Source of the DNA: Phymatolithon calcareum
Taxonomy: Eukaryota; Rhodophyta; Florideophyceae; Hapalidiales
Direction: 5' to 3'
DNA length: 64,000 nucleotides
NCBI GenBank assembly: GCA_977006965.1
Contig: OZ345358.1
Span: forward strand, 682,001-746,000
Shown here: in pieces, positions 11,381 through 21,423 of the stretch
Position numbering within the stretch: the first letter of the stretch is position 1
Layout: each line of letters opens with the position of its first letter
Position numbers and translations under genes: made by a program
The notes under the pieces: model-generated
The model's input: only the letters and a program-made list of their open reading frames with translations
Databases searched by the model: none
What the model was told of the DNA's origin: nothing

Positions 11381-12715
11381 AAAAAAGTTTACCAAATTCC
11401 ACGTAGTTTGACGTATTTGGTAAACTGTACACCATGCACGGGTGCACTTATGATAAGTTGCAAATGTCATGAGCAGCGAGGGGTCCAAAAATATATTCAG
11501 TTTCTTAATTCATGGAGCGAAAAGGGCCCGAGATATCCTTATTTTGACCATGTTTGTGCTCTCCGAGCAATCTTTTAAAGAATCCGTTAGCCCTGCCCAA
11601 TTCTTGACCTTCGGCACAACGCGTGAGCTCGTGAGTGGGCAAGCCTTGCCTTGAGTAGAGGACAGCCTAATTGGTTTTCGTGCTTCTACCTATGAAGACT
11701 TACCATTAAATGGTAAGTCTTCACAGCTGCACCCATAACGCATTTGCCTACGCAAAAGCACGAAAACCGACCGAAGAAGAAAAATTCAGCAACACAGAAA
11801 ATAATTTTGACGGACAAACTAATACTCCGACGTAAAACTGAGAACATTGAATCTTTCTCAGCTTTCACAACTATTACTTAACAGCTATACTTTTTTCGCA
11901 AGCCGCTGAGAGAGAGTGATGGATAATCTGAGCGGGAAGCGAGAGTGTTGACGCCAGAGGAGCTTTTTCCGGAGTTACAGTAGTGAAATGGTAAACTATC
12001 TCGGGGAGCCTGAGTGAACTCCGCCAAGTATGCATCTGTCAGAACCGGTCCAAAGCGGTCTATAAATTGCATCTGGGTTTTACTACTTGCTCACTCAAAA
12101 TCATTTCTAAAGCATGAACTCAATAATGGTGCTGAAAATAACTTGCAGCCTTCAGAACGCCTTGGCGGCAAAGCTGTTCGAATGGAACGCAGTTCTGCCA
12201 GGTTACTAGACCTGTCGCTGTATGAAGAGGGCTTGGCGGCTCACCCGAAAATCTATCGCCGAGGCCTGTAAGTGGTTTTACAATGACTATAGTGCACTTT
12301 AATCTATTCTTATACGTTTTCCCTTTGTCTGAAGCAGATCTGTTTTTCGGTGACCTATCTGTAAGCACAATACGTTCAACATGGTCAACTCGTTTTATTG
12401 AGAAGGTAATTTTACTATGTGTCCCAACTACAGTAGAGGCAAGTATAGTCCTGCGTCACATGTCAACTCATGATCCTCAATGGACCAGGAAAATGGCCCG
12501 CTTGCGAACGGCGGACAGAAATTATTGGATCATAACAACACCCGTGCACGGTGGTCATATAACGCCAGATCAGATTTGCCAAAATTATTTTATATAGAAT
12601 TGAGTACATCACAAAAAAACTTTTAGGAGAATTTGCAAAAATAACCAAGTGAACCACCTGTCCCGCAACTTTGCAGTTACACAGGTTTGACTGTACGCCC
12701 AACGACGTGATGATT
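11381..12715. repeat. spacer between R1 copies A and B (repeats T and S)
   Basis: Holds a second copy of repeat T (about 11530-11690), a second copy of repeat S (about 12090-12560, same orientation as 8310-8715), and at 12671-12693 a lone end TTGCAGTTACACAGGTTTG similar to the Tigger-like TIR at 19238-19261, followed by TA. No gene recognised. Confidence 0.5.
11693..11723. repeat. palindrome, 15-bp arms, 1-base centre
   Basis: TGAAGACTTACCATT and its exact complement flank a single A. Wider arms GGTTTTCGTGCTT (about 11673) and AAGCACGAAAACC (about 11757) surround it. Confidence 0.9.
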
Positions 12716-14784
12716 TTACCAAATTCCCCTTCTTTTTCTTATCCATTCCCCTGAAACGGGCGCGGCGGTCAGTGCGTTGAAGGCCCACCGTGCGCTTAAG
12801 GTGAATTTGCGTGGCTGTGGAACATCCTCAGTGAGCGTCCCCTCCCTGATATGGACAACTTTTCTGCCCATCACATGCACTCTCGCGCCGTTACAGCTTT
12901 CATTCGTCGTCATCCGCGATCTGTGCTGAGCATGGCGTCACCATCCCATTTACTTCATTGACAGGACTCTTATTTTTCTATTTCGTGTGCACATACTCTC
13001 TTTCGCTTTGTTATTATCCTTGTTTCATATATCTTCAGCGGCACTCGCTTCCCCTTCTGCCAAGTAAATATGAATAATGGACTGAAATTGTGCCGCCCGC
13101 GCCAGCTTACTTTAATCTACAACTATTTCACTTTTCTACTTCACATCCGGCGATAGTACAAAGCCAATTAATGGAAAGAATCTGTACTTCGGTTACTCGT
13201 TGCAATGACACACCAGCACAAACTTTGGAAGCCAAAAAAACGGCAACGAGCACAGGTTGAGACATGCATCCTGGAGAAACACGCCAAAACAGAGGGAAAG
13301 CGGAAATGAACAGAAGAGTAGAACGGGACCAAATGATGAATGCAATGACAGTCACCAGGATGCCATCGAGCGTACATGAAGAAGCAAGACCACCTGCCAC
13401 GAAAGCGGAGTAGATCCGCGCAAATAGACCACTTGGTACACTTGGGAGGTTGTCGCCACGGAAAACAGACACGAAATCGGGGACGCTGGTAGTAGAGGGT
13501 ACACAAGAGAGTGCCGCTGCATATTCAAGAGCAGCAGCGCAGCTTTAGCGAACGGTGAGGAGGCCGTCGTGATGAGCTGGCAGAGGAGTAACTCAGGCGA
13601 GGCCGTGCGTGGCGCATGACGAGAATCGCATTGCAGATTTGGTCAATCGGCGCTCGCCGGCACCCTATCGCCGGTCGAGAGACATATCTTTGGAAAACAC
13701 GTCAGAAATGAAGCTGAGCCGCGGATAAGAACGGGTCTCTGCGATGGCGATCACCAGGATAGCATCGAATGCAAATAAAATGTAATCGCGATCCGTCAGC
13801 ACCGCAGGTGAGGATATTAACGCGGGAAGAATTCTTGGTGCACTGGGGACTGCTGTCACCATGAAACAGACGCGAAATCGGGGGTGCTGGTTCTCGATGG
13901 TACACAGGTGAATGCCATAGTAGATTCCTGAAGAGATGTGGAGCTTTAGCGGTCGACGAGGATGCCGTCTTGATGGAATGGCAGACGAGCGGCGCGGGCG
14001 TTGCGGTGCGGGCGCCAGGGCGACTATCGCATTGCCGCTCTGGTAATTACTGTAGGTAATCGCCGGGCGAGTGGTTGGCGGGACTTTGGATAAAATTCTT
14101 GATGCCTTGAGAAAAATGTATGACAACACCACTTATCTCGAGTTCCTCTTCACTGACAATATGGCGTACGCTCTCCCTCCGCGCGTCACCGAGGGCCGGA
14201 CTTGCAATGGAAATTCAGAGCTCAGCGTGCAGCACTCTTTCTTTCCGGGCTGAAAGAAAGAGTGTTTGAAGGGCAATGTGCTCTGCCGCCCGATTTGAAG
14301 CGTTTTCGTTCAGTTTACTTGTCGGCAAAGCAAGTTTGCCGCGGAGCCGGAGATCTGGAAAATTGTCAAAGTGCAGAAAATCCTTTTTTAATTAATGCAG
14401 TTCATCAAGAAGATCTACTGCGATATCCAGTATTGCGACTCACGCTCAGGCGTCCACCACATCAGCGCCAGTATGCACCTCGTGTGAGTGTGCCGTGCGG
14501 CACGGGCGCCGAAGTCAGGAAAAGTCATATATTCTGAGTACTCCCTGGGAGCTGCCCATCTGATATGACTGTCACAGGTTGTCATCGTACCACGATCAAT
14601 GTAAAAATCGCAAAACAGGACTGTTTATTTCAGAGGGGTACAATTTGGCGTCCTCGTTCTCAAAGAGAAATTTCAGACAAGAGTGTGAAACCAGCGCCAA
14701 TGCTCTGACTGAGTTAGTTGCGGTACTCATTCACTGCACTGATAGTAGAATTGCCTTCGAAAATCTGTCTCGCAAAACGGGGAA

Positions 14785-15252
14785 TCGCATAGTTAAACAA
14801 GTGTGGATGAGAGTTGGGTCTGCTTTCTGACCACATGGATGGATCGCACTCGCACAAAACCCGCGGATTAAATTCACAGAGCGAAAAGAAAAGAGGCAAT
14901 GAGAACAAGCATTACGCTGCATCGTCATCAGATACCGAAATCATCGAAAGCTCTCTGCTGCGGTCCTAAAAGAGCACTAAACACGTTATTGTTTTCGCTC
15001 AGCCAAGACGGGAGATTCTGGACTGCGCTTGCAGTAGAATTAGCGACGAAAAAGAGAATGGTCGAAGACGGAGAATCGCATAGTTGTAAGCATAGATAAA
15101 CGATATGCTAGTTCCATGACCACATGGGCACCACTAGTAACGTCGTCCACAGCGTTCATCAACCACCGAAAAGCCAACGAGGCATGAAAAACAATCGCAA
15201 CGCTGCATTGTCATCCTGGACCGAAGTCGTCGAATGTTCTCTTCTGCGGTCC
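14785..15252 (-). repeat. tandem duplication of the R1 ORF end (period about 286 bp)
   Basis: The last codons of the 393-aa ORF and following sequence recur once: the end at 15231-15252 is repeated, diverged, at 14935-14966, and GAATCGCATAGTT occurs in both units (near 15073 and 14782). Copy C near 48.4-48.6 kb has a single unit. Confidence 0.65.
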
Positions 15253-16392
15253 ACGATAAGCTCGAATTTCCAGGTACTCATCCATGTAATCTAGAGAAAG
15301 CCCATGTGTCCCGTTGAACCTCTCAAACCATCGAAGGCGGGATTCCATTGCGTGACGAAAACTGGCACGGGTCTTGAAACTTTTTCGACTCTTCCCCTCA
15401 ACACGCACGGGTACCCGGAGATAAAGCGCCATTTGCTGTGTCGAGACGTAAGGCAGGATATCGTCGCGAAATCCGTCAAGCGGCGGGGATTGAGAAATAG
15501 TAGTCGCAATTATGGCCCTGGAAACCTCTCGAAGATAGGTCTCCCATGTTTCCAATGAATAGATCTGCACGCGAGCAGTAATAAGAAGGTTGACGAGACG
15601 ATCCCAGCGAGGGTTGCAATCGCCGTGTTGTAAAATTCCCATCCAAACGGTGGTAAAGTCGATTGCCTTCTCGGTTCTCGGCATTCCTCGCGTGTCTCGC
15701 ACTTCGGGCAGCATTTCAATCTTTGGTGGGTCAAGTCCATCACAGAAGTCAAATGCTTGGAGCCGAATGTCAAGAACAAATCTGTCGGGCAAACCTGCGA
15801 CCTTGGCGTAAAACGGGAGGCGACGAGCGTTAATCATCTCTGTCTCCAGTGCGGCCGCATACGCAACGAGCTCGCCAGGTGTCATTCTGGGGACGCCTTT
15901 CACAGGATCGGTTAGGATGCGATCAATAAACTGACGCTCCGCTTGATATTCATCGTAGGCCGAAAGGACGAAGGCGAAGTCGAGAAAGGAAAGCAGTGTA
16001 TGCTTGTTAACAGAATGACGCTGCTGCCAGGAATGGACGGAACGGATACGGGCCTTGATTTTTACGGACGGCGTTCTTGAATGGCGAGCATATTCGGCGG
16101 CGTTGTAAACCTGCTCTACAATCTCCCACACAATATGCTCTTTCAACTCATGAAGAAATTCGATGGAAGTGAGGAGTTTAGCCATCTTGATGTCAGCGAT
16201 TAGGGTTCGCCACGGACCGCCGAACTGCCACATGTCGGCGGCGCGAAGAGCCTCGCCCCAGTGGACCCACTCATAGTGTCCGCGATCCTGGTCATCAGGG
16301 GTGGAGGTGTTGGCCCAATGGGGGAGGACGCCGATTGCTTGTCTGAAGTCGCGGACTGATTCGACCAGAGAGCGAGGAGACGGCGTACGCAT
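15211..16392 (-). CDS. R1-borne protein of unknown function, 393 aa (copy B)
   Basis: An uninterrupted frame of 393 codons from ATG (MRTPSPRSLVESV). I do not recognise a family. It is mostly predicted soluble, with no signal peptide or membrane segment, no zinc-knuckle cysteines and no RT, DDE or protease motif that I can identify. Notable conserved blocks, identical in the second copy at 48578-49759, are RTLIADIKMAKLL (about 62-74), LQAFDFCDGLDPPKI, YLREVSRAIIATTISQ and, at the C-terminus, LSLDYMDEYLEIRAYRGPQKRT. The two copies have equal length with no indels and about 84% amino-acid identity. In the first 75 codons I count roughly 15 silent against 9 replacement differences, which suggests selection on the protein. 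Role in the element's movement is a guess. Confidence 0.75.
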   Translation of the reverse strand: MRTPSPRSLVESVRDFRQAIGVLPHWANTSTPDDQDRGHYEWVHWGEALRAADMWQFGGPWRTLIADIKMAKLLTSIEFLHELKEHIVWEIVEQVYNAAEYARHSRTPSVKIKARIRSVHSWQQRHSVNKHTLLSFLDFAFVLSAYDEYQAERQFIDRILTDPVKGVPRMTPGELVAYAAALETEMINARRLPFYAKVAGLPDRFVLDIRLQAFDFCDGLDPPKIEMLPEVRDTRGMPRTEKAIDFTTVWMGILQHGDCNPRWDRLVNLLITARVQIYSLETWETYLREVSRAIIATTISQSPPLDGFRDDILPYVSTQQMALYLRVPVRVEGKSRKSFKTRASFRHAMESRLRWFERFNGTHGLSLDYMDEYLEIRAYRGPQKRTFDDFGPG

Positions 16393-17775
16393 GGTCGCTG
16401 AGATGACCTGTCGTCAATGTGGACGGCGGGGTAGTCAAGTACAGATGTATAGGCTTTGGTGGCGATGATGCAAAGTACGGCGCTAGTGAAACTTTCCAAC
16501 ATCTACCCGCGTATAGCACTTGCAGTGGTCGTAGTGTGTGATAGAAGCCCTGGTGCACACTTGCAATACTGGTGCGTCAGAAGGTCAAGGTGCTTGTTTG
16601 GTGGAGCCGCGATGAGATCGGTTGAAGGCGAGTGGGTCGATATTGATGTTTACGACAAAGGGACGGAATGTTAACAATTTTAATATTAATTTACATAAAT
16701 TACTACAGCATTAGAAGTGCGGCTCCTGCTCCTGTGCGTTTCGTCTATGATATGGACTATCATATTAAGTGTTGCTCTCTCTTCAATGTACTTGTACTGT
16801 GCAAACCTCAGTGGACCGATTAATCAAAAACAAGGGCCCTGCAGGGAAAAGCTAGGCCCATTAGTCAGTGAGAAATCTGAGAATAATCATCATGTATGAG
16901 TGTACGAGATGAATGCTGACTACGACGCTATTGGGTAAACTTTGTCGCACGCAATACTGTATCATATCTAAGGCAACGGGTCAGCGAGCTCAACTCTTTC
17001 AACCGGAGTCACTGTCAACGAGCCATTCAATCTATGATACACTGCACACTTTGCTGTATTTTTCGATAAAATACGACATTTAAAAAGCATGACAATAACA
17101 GTGGTTTCGGCGATAACACGCCACGGTTGTTGAATGGATGTATATTTCACGGACGCCACGGCAGTGAATTGCTTTCCACAGTTTTGTCGACATTGACACT
17201 GGACATTGTGCGTCTGTTACAAAAATCGACATTTTTGATTGTTCATTGATGCACGTCATATGTTGATGTACAGTCAATCCTCGATATAAGGATGTGCAAA
17301 ATGAACGTTAAATGTCTTCCCAGTGAGGTTATTCTGATTTCGAATTTGAATCATAAGCTCCGAATCACACGTGTACTTGAGTGTCCACGGCTGTGACATT
17401 TTTAGTAGTTATGATAGAGGACGGGACTAATCAGTAGTTTTACTAAGAAATTTTGGAAAATCAGAATGGATTACGCACGACATTTTGGAAAACGGATTCG
17501 GATTGGATTCAGTTTATTCTTTTTTTAACGGAATGGAGCGGAATGGAACCGCTAAATAGTTAAATTAATCGTGCGCGAAACGGATTTTTTAGAATCTTAA
17601 GGCCGAATCCGATTGAGAATATGAAAAAAAACTAATTTCTAAGATTTGAATTTTTGGAAGCTGTGGCTGATCCGAAAAAGTCACCAAATACGTGGCACAG
17701 GACAGGACGGATCGGGCTTCATCCACCCATTCACAGAAGCGGATTGAAAATTTTTCATTAGTTTCGAAACGAAGT

Positions 17776-17801
17776 GGATGTCGGCCACATGGCCGACATC
17801 C
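17776..17801. repeat. palindrome, 12-bp arms, 2-base loop
   Basis: GGATGTCGGCCA, CA, then TGGCCGACATCC. The arms are exact complements. Confidence 0.9.
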
Positions 17802-18220
17802 ATGCATGTTCACAGGCTTAAAGTTAGGAAAATACGCAAAAATTATGGAAGCCCTGGGGAAAGAAACTTTTTATAATAAATTTTCCTACATGTGCTTTCC
17901 TGGCAGTTAATGCAGCATATGCAGCGCCAATGGCAGCAAAATATTACTAAATTTTAAGGTAAGCTCCGTGACCCAGAAAACAAGCCTTAAAGTGACTATT
18001 CTGTAAATCCTTAAATTTGATGAGGGTACCGTACTGTAGGCGTGGACAGGACTCGTGGAGACCGGTCTGGTGGGGAAGGCGGTCAGCAGTCGATATCTGC
18101 TCAAATACCAGATCAGTGTACAGTAGAAGAAAGTTGCAGTCGTGATGGACCGTTCCCGAAGTTTTTTAGCTTGACTGATTGATGTTACTGTACTCTAATA
18201 AAGTTCAGATTTTCACGTTG

Positions 18221-18301
18221 GGACACATGGGACCTTCTCAATCCACTTTTAAGTGGATTGAGAAGGTACCATGTGTCCATCACGTCGTAATTATTACGAC
18301 G
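18221..18301. repeat. two adjacent palindromes flanked by a direct repeat
   Basis: Arms of 28 bp at 18221-18248 and 18251-18278 match at 27 positions with a TT loop. A second palindrome, CGTCGTAAT-T-ATTACGACG, follows at 18283-18301. The word ACGTTGGG occurs on both sides (about 18215 and 18299). Confidence 0.9.
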
Positions 18302-18520
18302 TTGGGTATGGGCGTTGGATCATGCTGTTGAACAAGGATATCCTTAAGAAAGCAGACCCTTATGTGGAGTACTGAATGTACCAAAATAATAATTCTGCAT
18401 CCACAAGAATTTTCTTTCCCGAATTGCCGTCAACTCTGGTGTCTTTTTTACGGCGATCGATCGGTACCTACAAAGCTGCTAGAAATATGAAACTCAAATG
18501 AGGGTCTCCCGAAAAATATA

Positions 18521-19261
18521 CAGTCGAACCTGTATAGCTGCAACACGGCGGTAAAGCAGGTTGGTATGCAGTAATAGAGGTTTTGCAGTCTTGGAGGCTT
18601 TATCATAAGGGGCTACAGAAACATTCCACTCAATCGTCCACGAGGCTCAGTTGAACCAGTCAGTGACCTTTCTCTGCTGGAGCCCCTTCTTGTGGTCGGA
18701 GCGAATCTTACGTTGCGATGCGTGGATGGCGCGCCGCACAGACCACGAACACTCTCCTCTCTCTTCCATGATCTCTACTGCCAAACTCAGATGACGCAAC
18801 TGCTCAGCAAGCGACAATTTCGGCTTGTTCTCCTTTTCAACACTCTCAGCGGCTTCGCTGGTCTCAACAGGATTCATTTCATGCAGGATATCGCCGACAA
18901 GTGCCGCCTCTTCCACATCTGCGATGCAGTCATCCTCCTCATTTGGGCTGACGAGGTATGCGCAGTGGTGTTTCCTGCAGGGATGAGCATCATCAAATAA
19001 CGCTATTCTATGTAGCACATGGAACTTACTTGGCAAGCAGCCCTGCACGATTTATGACGAGAGCCAGTCTCTGTTGCAATCCGTGCTATCAAAATTTTAT
19101 TCAAAATTAAGGGTGGCATTCCCTTCAGTTGCAGTAATGCAGTTTGCAAGGTAGGTTTAAATTTAGTTACTTTTCGGCATATACCAAATCGGTCTAGGCG
19201 ATTCGATTGCACGAATGCAGGTTTTGCAGCAATACAGGTTGCAGCTATACAGGTTCGACTG
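18521..19261 (-). mobile_element. Tigger/pogo-like element
   Basis: Perfect 24-bp terminal inverted repeats lie at 18521-18544 (CAGTCGAACCTGTATAGCTG...) and 19238-19261, each flanked by TA, the target duplication expected for Tc1/mariner-superfamily elements. CAGTCGAACC-type ends are typical of Tigger/pogo. The element interrupts sequence that is continuous in R1 copy C (GACAATATATTTCAAG resumes at 19266). At 741 bp it is too short for a complete transposase. Confidence 0.85.
18647..19048 (-). pseudogene. probable Tigger/CENP-B-like transposase C-terminus
   Basis: A 133-aa frame inside the Tigger-like element. It is acidic in the middle (NEEDDCIADVEEAAL) with basic residues near the end, and finishes RKIRSDHKKGLQQRKVTDWFN. 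A short basic segment followed by a T-x-x-F/W-F end resembles the tails of Tigger/CENP-B-type transposases. No DDE catalytic motif or HTH is present, so the catalytic part has been deleted. The family call depends mainly on the surrounding TIRs. Confidence 0.45.
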
Positions 19262-19439
19262 TACACTGGCGACAATATATTTCAAGAAAAGGCGGCAGAA
19301 AACGACACGTTTTACAGGGCGTACAGGAGGATGCGGGAAATACCGATATCGCATTTTACATCGGAATTCACTGCATGATTGGAGCCTCTCAGGTCTGGAG
19401 GTGATACGTGTAACACAAATTATGTTTATTACTGTACCT

Positions 19440-20408
19440 TTACGCAGTTCTAAACGTGGGAGCAGCCTCTTTCTCAGCTAAATAGTTAGAGTCGGGTGCC
19501 TGCAGCGATATGTACAGCACGACCTCCTTACTCGTTGCCCACGAGAGGTAGGAAGTGTGGCGCTTGACAATGCTCAGCTCATTTTTTACCTTGAACGGGA
19601 GCTTCAAATGGAATGTAGAGACGATAGGTTGGTCATTTGAAGAGCGGAAACGACGAAGAAACGAGCGAAACGAAATCAGACGAGGATGGTTAGAAAGGAA
19701 AGAACTGTCGGAAGCCATCCACGACCGATGCAAGTAGAGCATGTCAGTGATTGCCTCCGGCCAGACAACTGACACTTCAAGCACACGACCGCCACTAATG
19801 ACACGGACGTCGTGATCTTTCTTACGAGCACATAGTCCAGAGGGCATTAGAATCGCTACAGATACACGCTTGTCCTCATTTTCGTCCTCCCATTGCCCCA
19901 TTATGTGAAGGGGGCGGAATGTCAGGTCATTCTCGTCGCCGGGGCCGCCAGACCCACTGCTGGACTCGCCGCCGTGGTCACTGGTATCGACGGCAGCGAC
20001 ATCGGACGCTACCTGCGACGGCCCGGCGGGGAGGGCAGGTGTGCACATGCGGTTGAGGCCATCGGCTAAGGTAGGCTTCAAGAATCCTGTAGTTATCCCG
20101 CCCGCCGCACTCACTGAAACGAGAGTTAGAAAAAAGTGAAAAATAGTGGAAAATGATAAAAAGGACAGAAATAACATACCAACCTGGCGCCCTGGATCTA
20201 TGGGATTAACCCTTCCATACTCTTCGCGCATCTCGCGAACCTTTTTGCGCCAAGTGCTGCCTGGGATCTCGTCGAAGACGGGATCAAACTTCTTGATCAC
20301 GGCCGGCTGCAGCGGTGTCCCGTCGGGTCGCATATCGCGGCGGGCGGCAACTATGCCGCGCAAGGCATTGTCGGCGAGCTCGTACTTGCGCTTCTTCTCT
20401 CGAGGCAT
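19440..20408 (-). CDS. hypothetical nuclear-type protein with one intron
   Basis: The frame runs from ATG at 20408 (MPREKKRKYEL) to a stop at 19440. A typical small intron fits at 20114-20179: GTATGT at the donor, CTAAC as branch site and TTTCAG at the acceptor. It is 66 nt, so the frame is open with or without splicing; spliced product about 300 aa. The N-terminus is basic (KKRK, possible nuclear signal) with an R/K-rich region to about residue 75. A Ser/Gly/Asp-rich linker follows (GGESSSGSGGPGDEND), then a region with RVSVAILMPSGL and ISGGRVLEVSVVWPE that looks like a beta-sandwich. I do not recognise the family. It is the best candidate for a host gene here but could be carried by an element. 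Confidence 0.55.
   Translation of the reverse strand: MPREKKRKYELADNALRGIVAARRDMRPDGTPLQPAVIKKFDPVFDEIPGSTWRKKVREMREEYGRVNPIDPGRQVGMLFLSFLSFSTIFHFFLTLVSVSAAGGITTGFLKPTLADGLNRMCTPALPAGPSQVASDVAAVDTSDHGGESSSGSGGPGDENDLTFRPLHIMGQWEDENEDKRVSVAILMPSGLCARKKDHDVRVISGGRVLEVSVVWPEAITDMLYLHRSWMASDSSFLSNHPRLISFRSFLRRFRSSNDQPIVSTFHLKLPFKVKNELSIVKRHTSYLSWATSKEVVLYISLQAPDSNYLAEKEAAPTFRTA
20114..20179 (-). other. predicted spliceosomal intron, 66 nt
   Basis: Minus-strand donor GTATGTTATTTC, pyrimidine-rich interior, branch-like CTAAC about 12 nt before the end, acceptor CGTTTCAG. The encoded segment is hydrophobic and unlike the rest of the protein. Splicing at the alternative donor GTTGGT (20183) would create an immediate stop. 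Confidence 0.65.
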
Positions 20409-21423
20409 TTTGGCAGCTAGTGATGCCCTGCGAAGTGGTACACCCACACGGGAGTATTAGTAGTACTACTAGTGCCATCAATTGTGCTAGTACATTAAAA
20501 ACTTCGTCTCAATTGTCTGTGGAACGGCGCTACAAATAATTGATACATTCCTAAAATATGAAACACTTCATATTCAATATCACAGTAATTCTGAATGGCC
20601 CGAGAACCACAGTGATGTTGAGTATTACTGAAATCAGAATGCTTTGTTCTGTACTCGATTCTGTAGTACGTACAGACTGACATTTTACTTTCTGGATATA
20701 ATTCAAAACGTGCTTGTGCGATTAAGCACCTGTTTTGACCTTGGAAGACAAACTTTAGAGCCTGTTCTATGCAGGATGTGGGCAATAACAGCACCTAACG
20801 CACTGTTTGTGGCATGAATATACTGCAGTCTATAAATGAACACCAAAAACAATAAGTTTAGGCTACCACAGTATCTGTTATCTTCTGTTAAAAACGGCTT
20901 AAACGGCCCAAAATGGCCGATTTTGAGAAAGTTTCACTGTTGCTATTGCATAGTGTAGATGTTTGTAAAGTAAGATTTTAGTGTCATTAGAACGGCAATG
21001 AAATGAACAATCTGATTAAGCAAGGCAATGCAGTCCTAAATATAGTTTGGCCCGTAGAACAGCACATAAGTGCAGCTGTAGCGCTATGCAGGAGTGAGCG
21101 CTCCCCCGCCACCCGGAACGGATGTACCGGACACGCGAGGCAACTTTGTAATCCTTTTCAAAACCATAGCTTATGCCCCACGTTTTCTTACATTTTGTAC
21201 CAACACTTACTGATATTAGCGCTACAATAGCGCTACAGTGGTGCTACATACTGCTCACAGCCGTCAGTGATCGATGTTATTACACTTTGTCAAAAATCAT
21301 AAGAGTTAAAAGTTGCATACTATTGGTTTCATATACGTGCAGCTCGATCTCGAAGTTCATCTCAATATGAAAAATAGTTATTGCAATTTGAGTACATAGT
21401 AACAGGCACGGAGCGCTAGTACC
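20409..21423. other. intergenic, no supportable gene
   Basis: AT-rich, with short frames only. Clustered AGCGCTAC words occur near 21070 and 21220-21245 but no clear element. Confidence 0.35.

Larger units (their letters stand above)
12716..17270 (-). mobile_element. R1 element copy B, with intact 393-aa ORF
   Basis: Read on the minus strand: an upstream region (17270-16393) shared with copies C and D (for example CCACGGTTGTTGAATGGATG near 17120, CCCCGGTTGTTGTATGG in C), the 393-aa ORF, a tandemly duplicated ORF end, then about 2 kb of non-coding sequence with tandem units. Similarity to copy C runs through both flanks of the ORF. No terminal inverted repeat, LTR, poly-A tail or target duplication was recognised, so the class is unknown. 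Confidence 0.7.
17271..18520. other. insertion into R1 upstream region, with palindromes; no gene
   Basis: Copy B is interrupted after 17270: copy C continues directly from the matching sequence to TGTACCAGAATAATAATTTTGC, whose counterpart in B is near 18377. The insert begins TACAGTCAATCCTCGATATA, which resembles a Tigger/pogo left end, but I find no matching right end. It contains the palindromes at 17776-17801 and 18221-18301. From about 18435 to 18515 the sequence is inverted relative to copy C (50380-50430). Confidence 0.5.

Noticed and set aside
17271-17300. complete second Tigger element starting TACAGTCAATCC
   Set aside because: Only one end is visible; no matching right TIR was found downstream.
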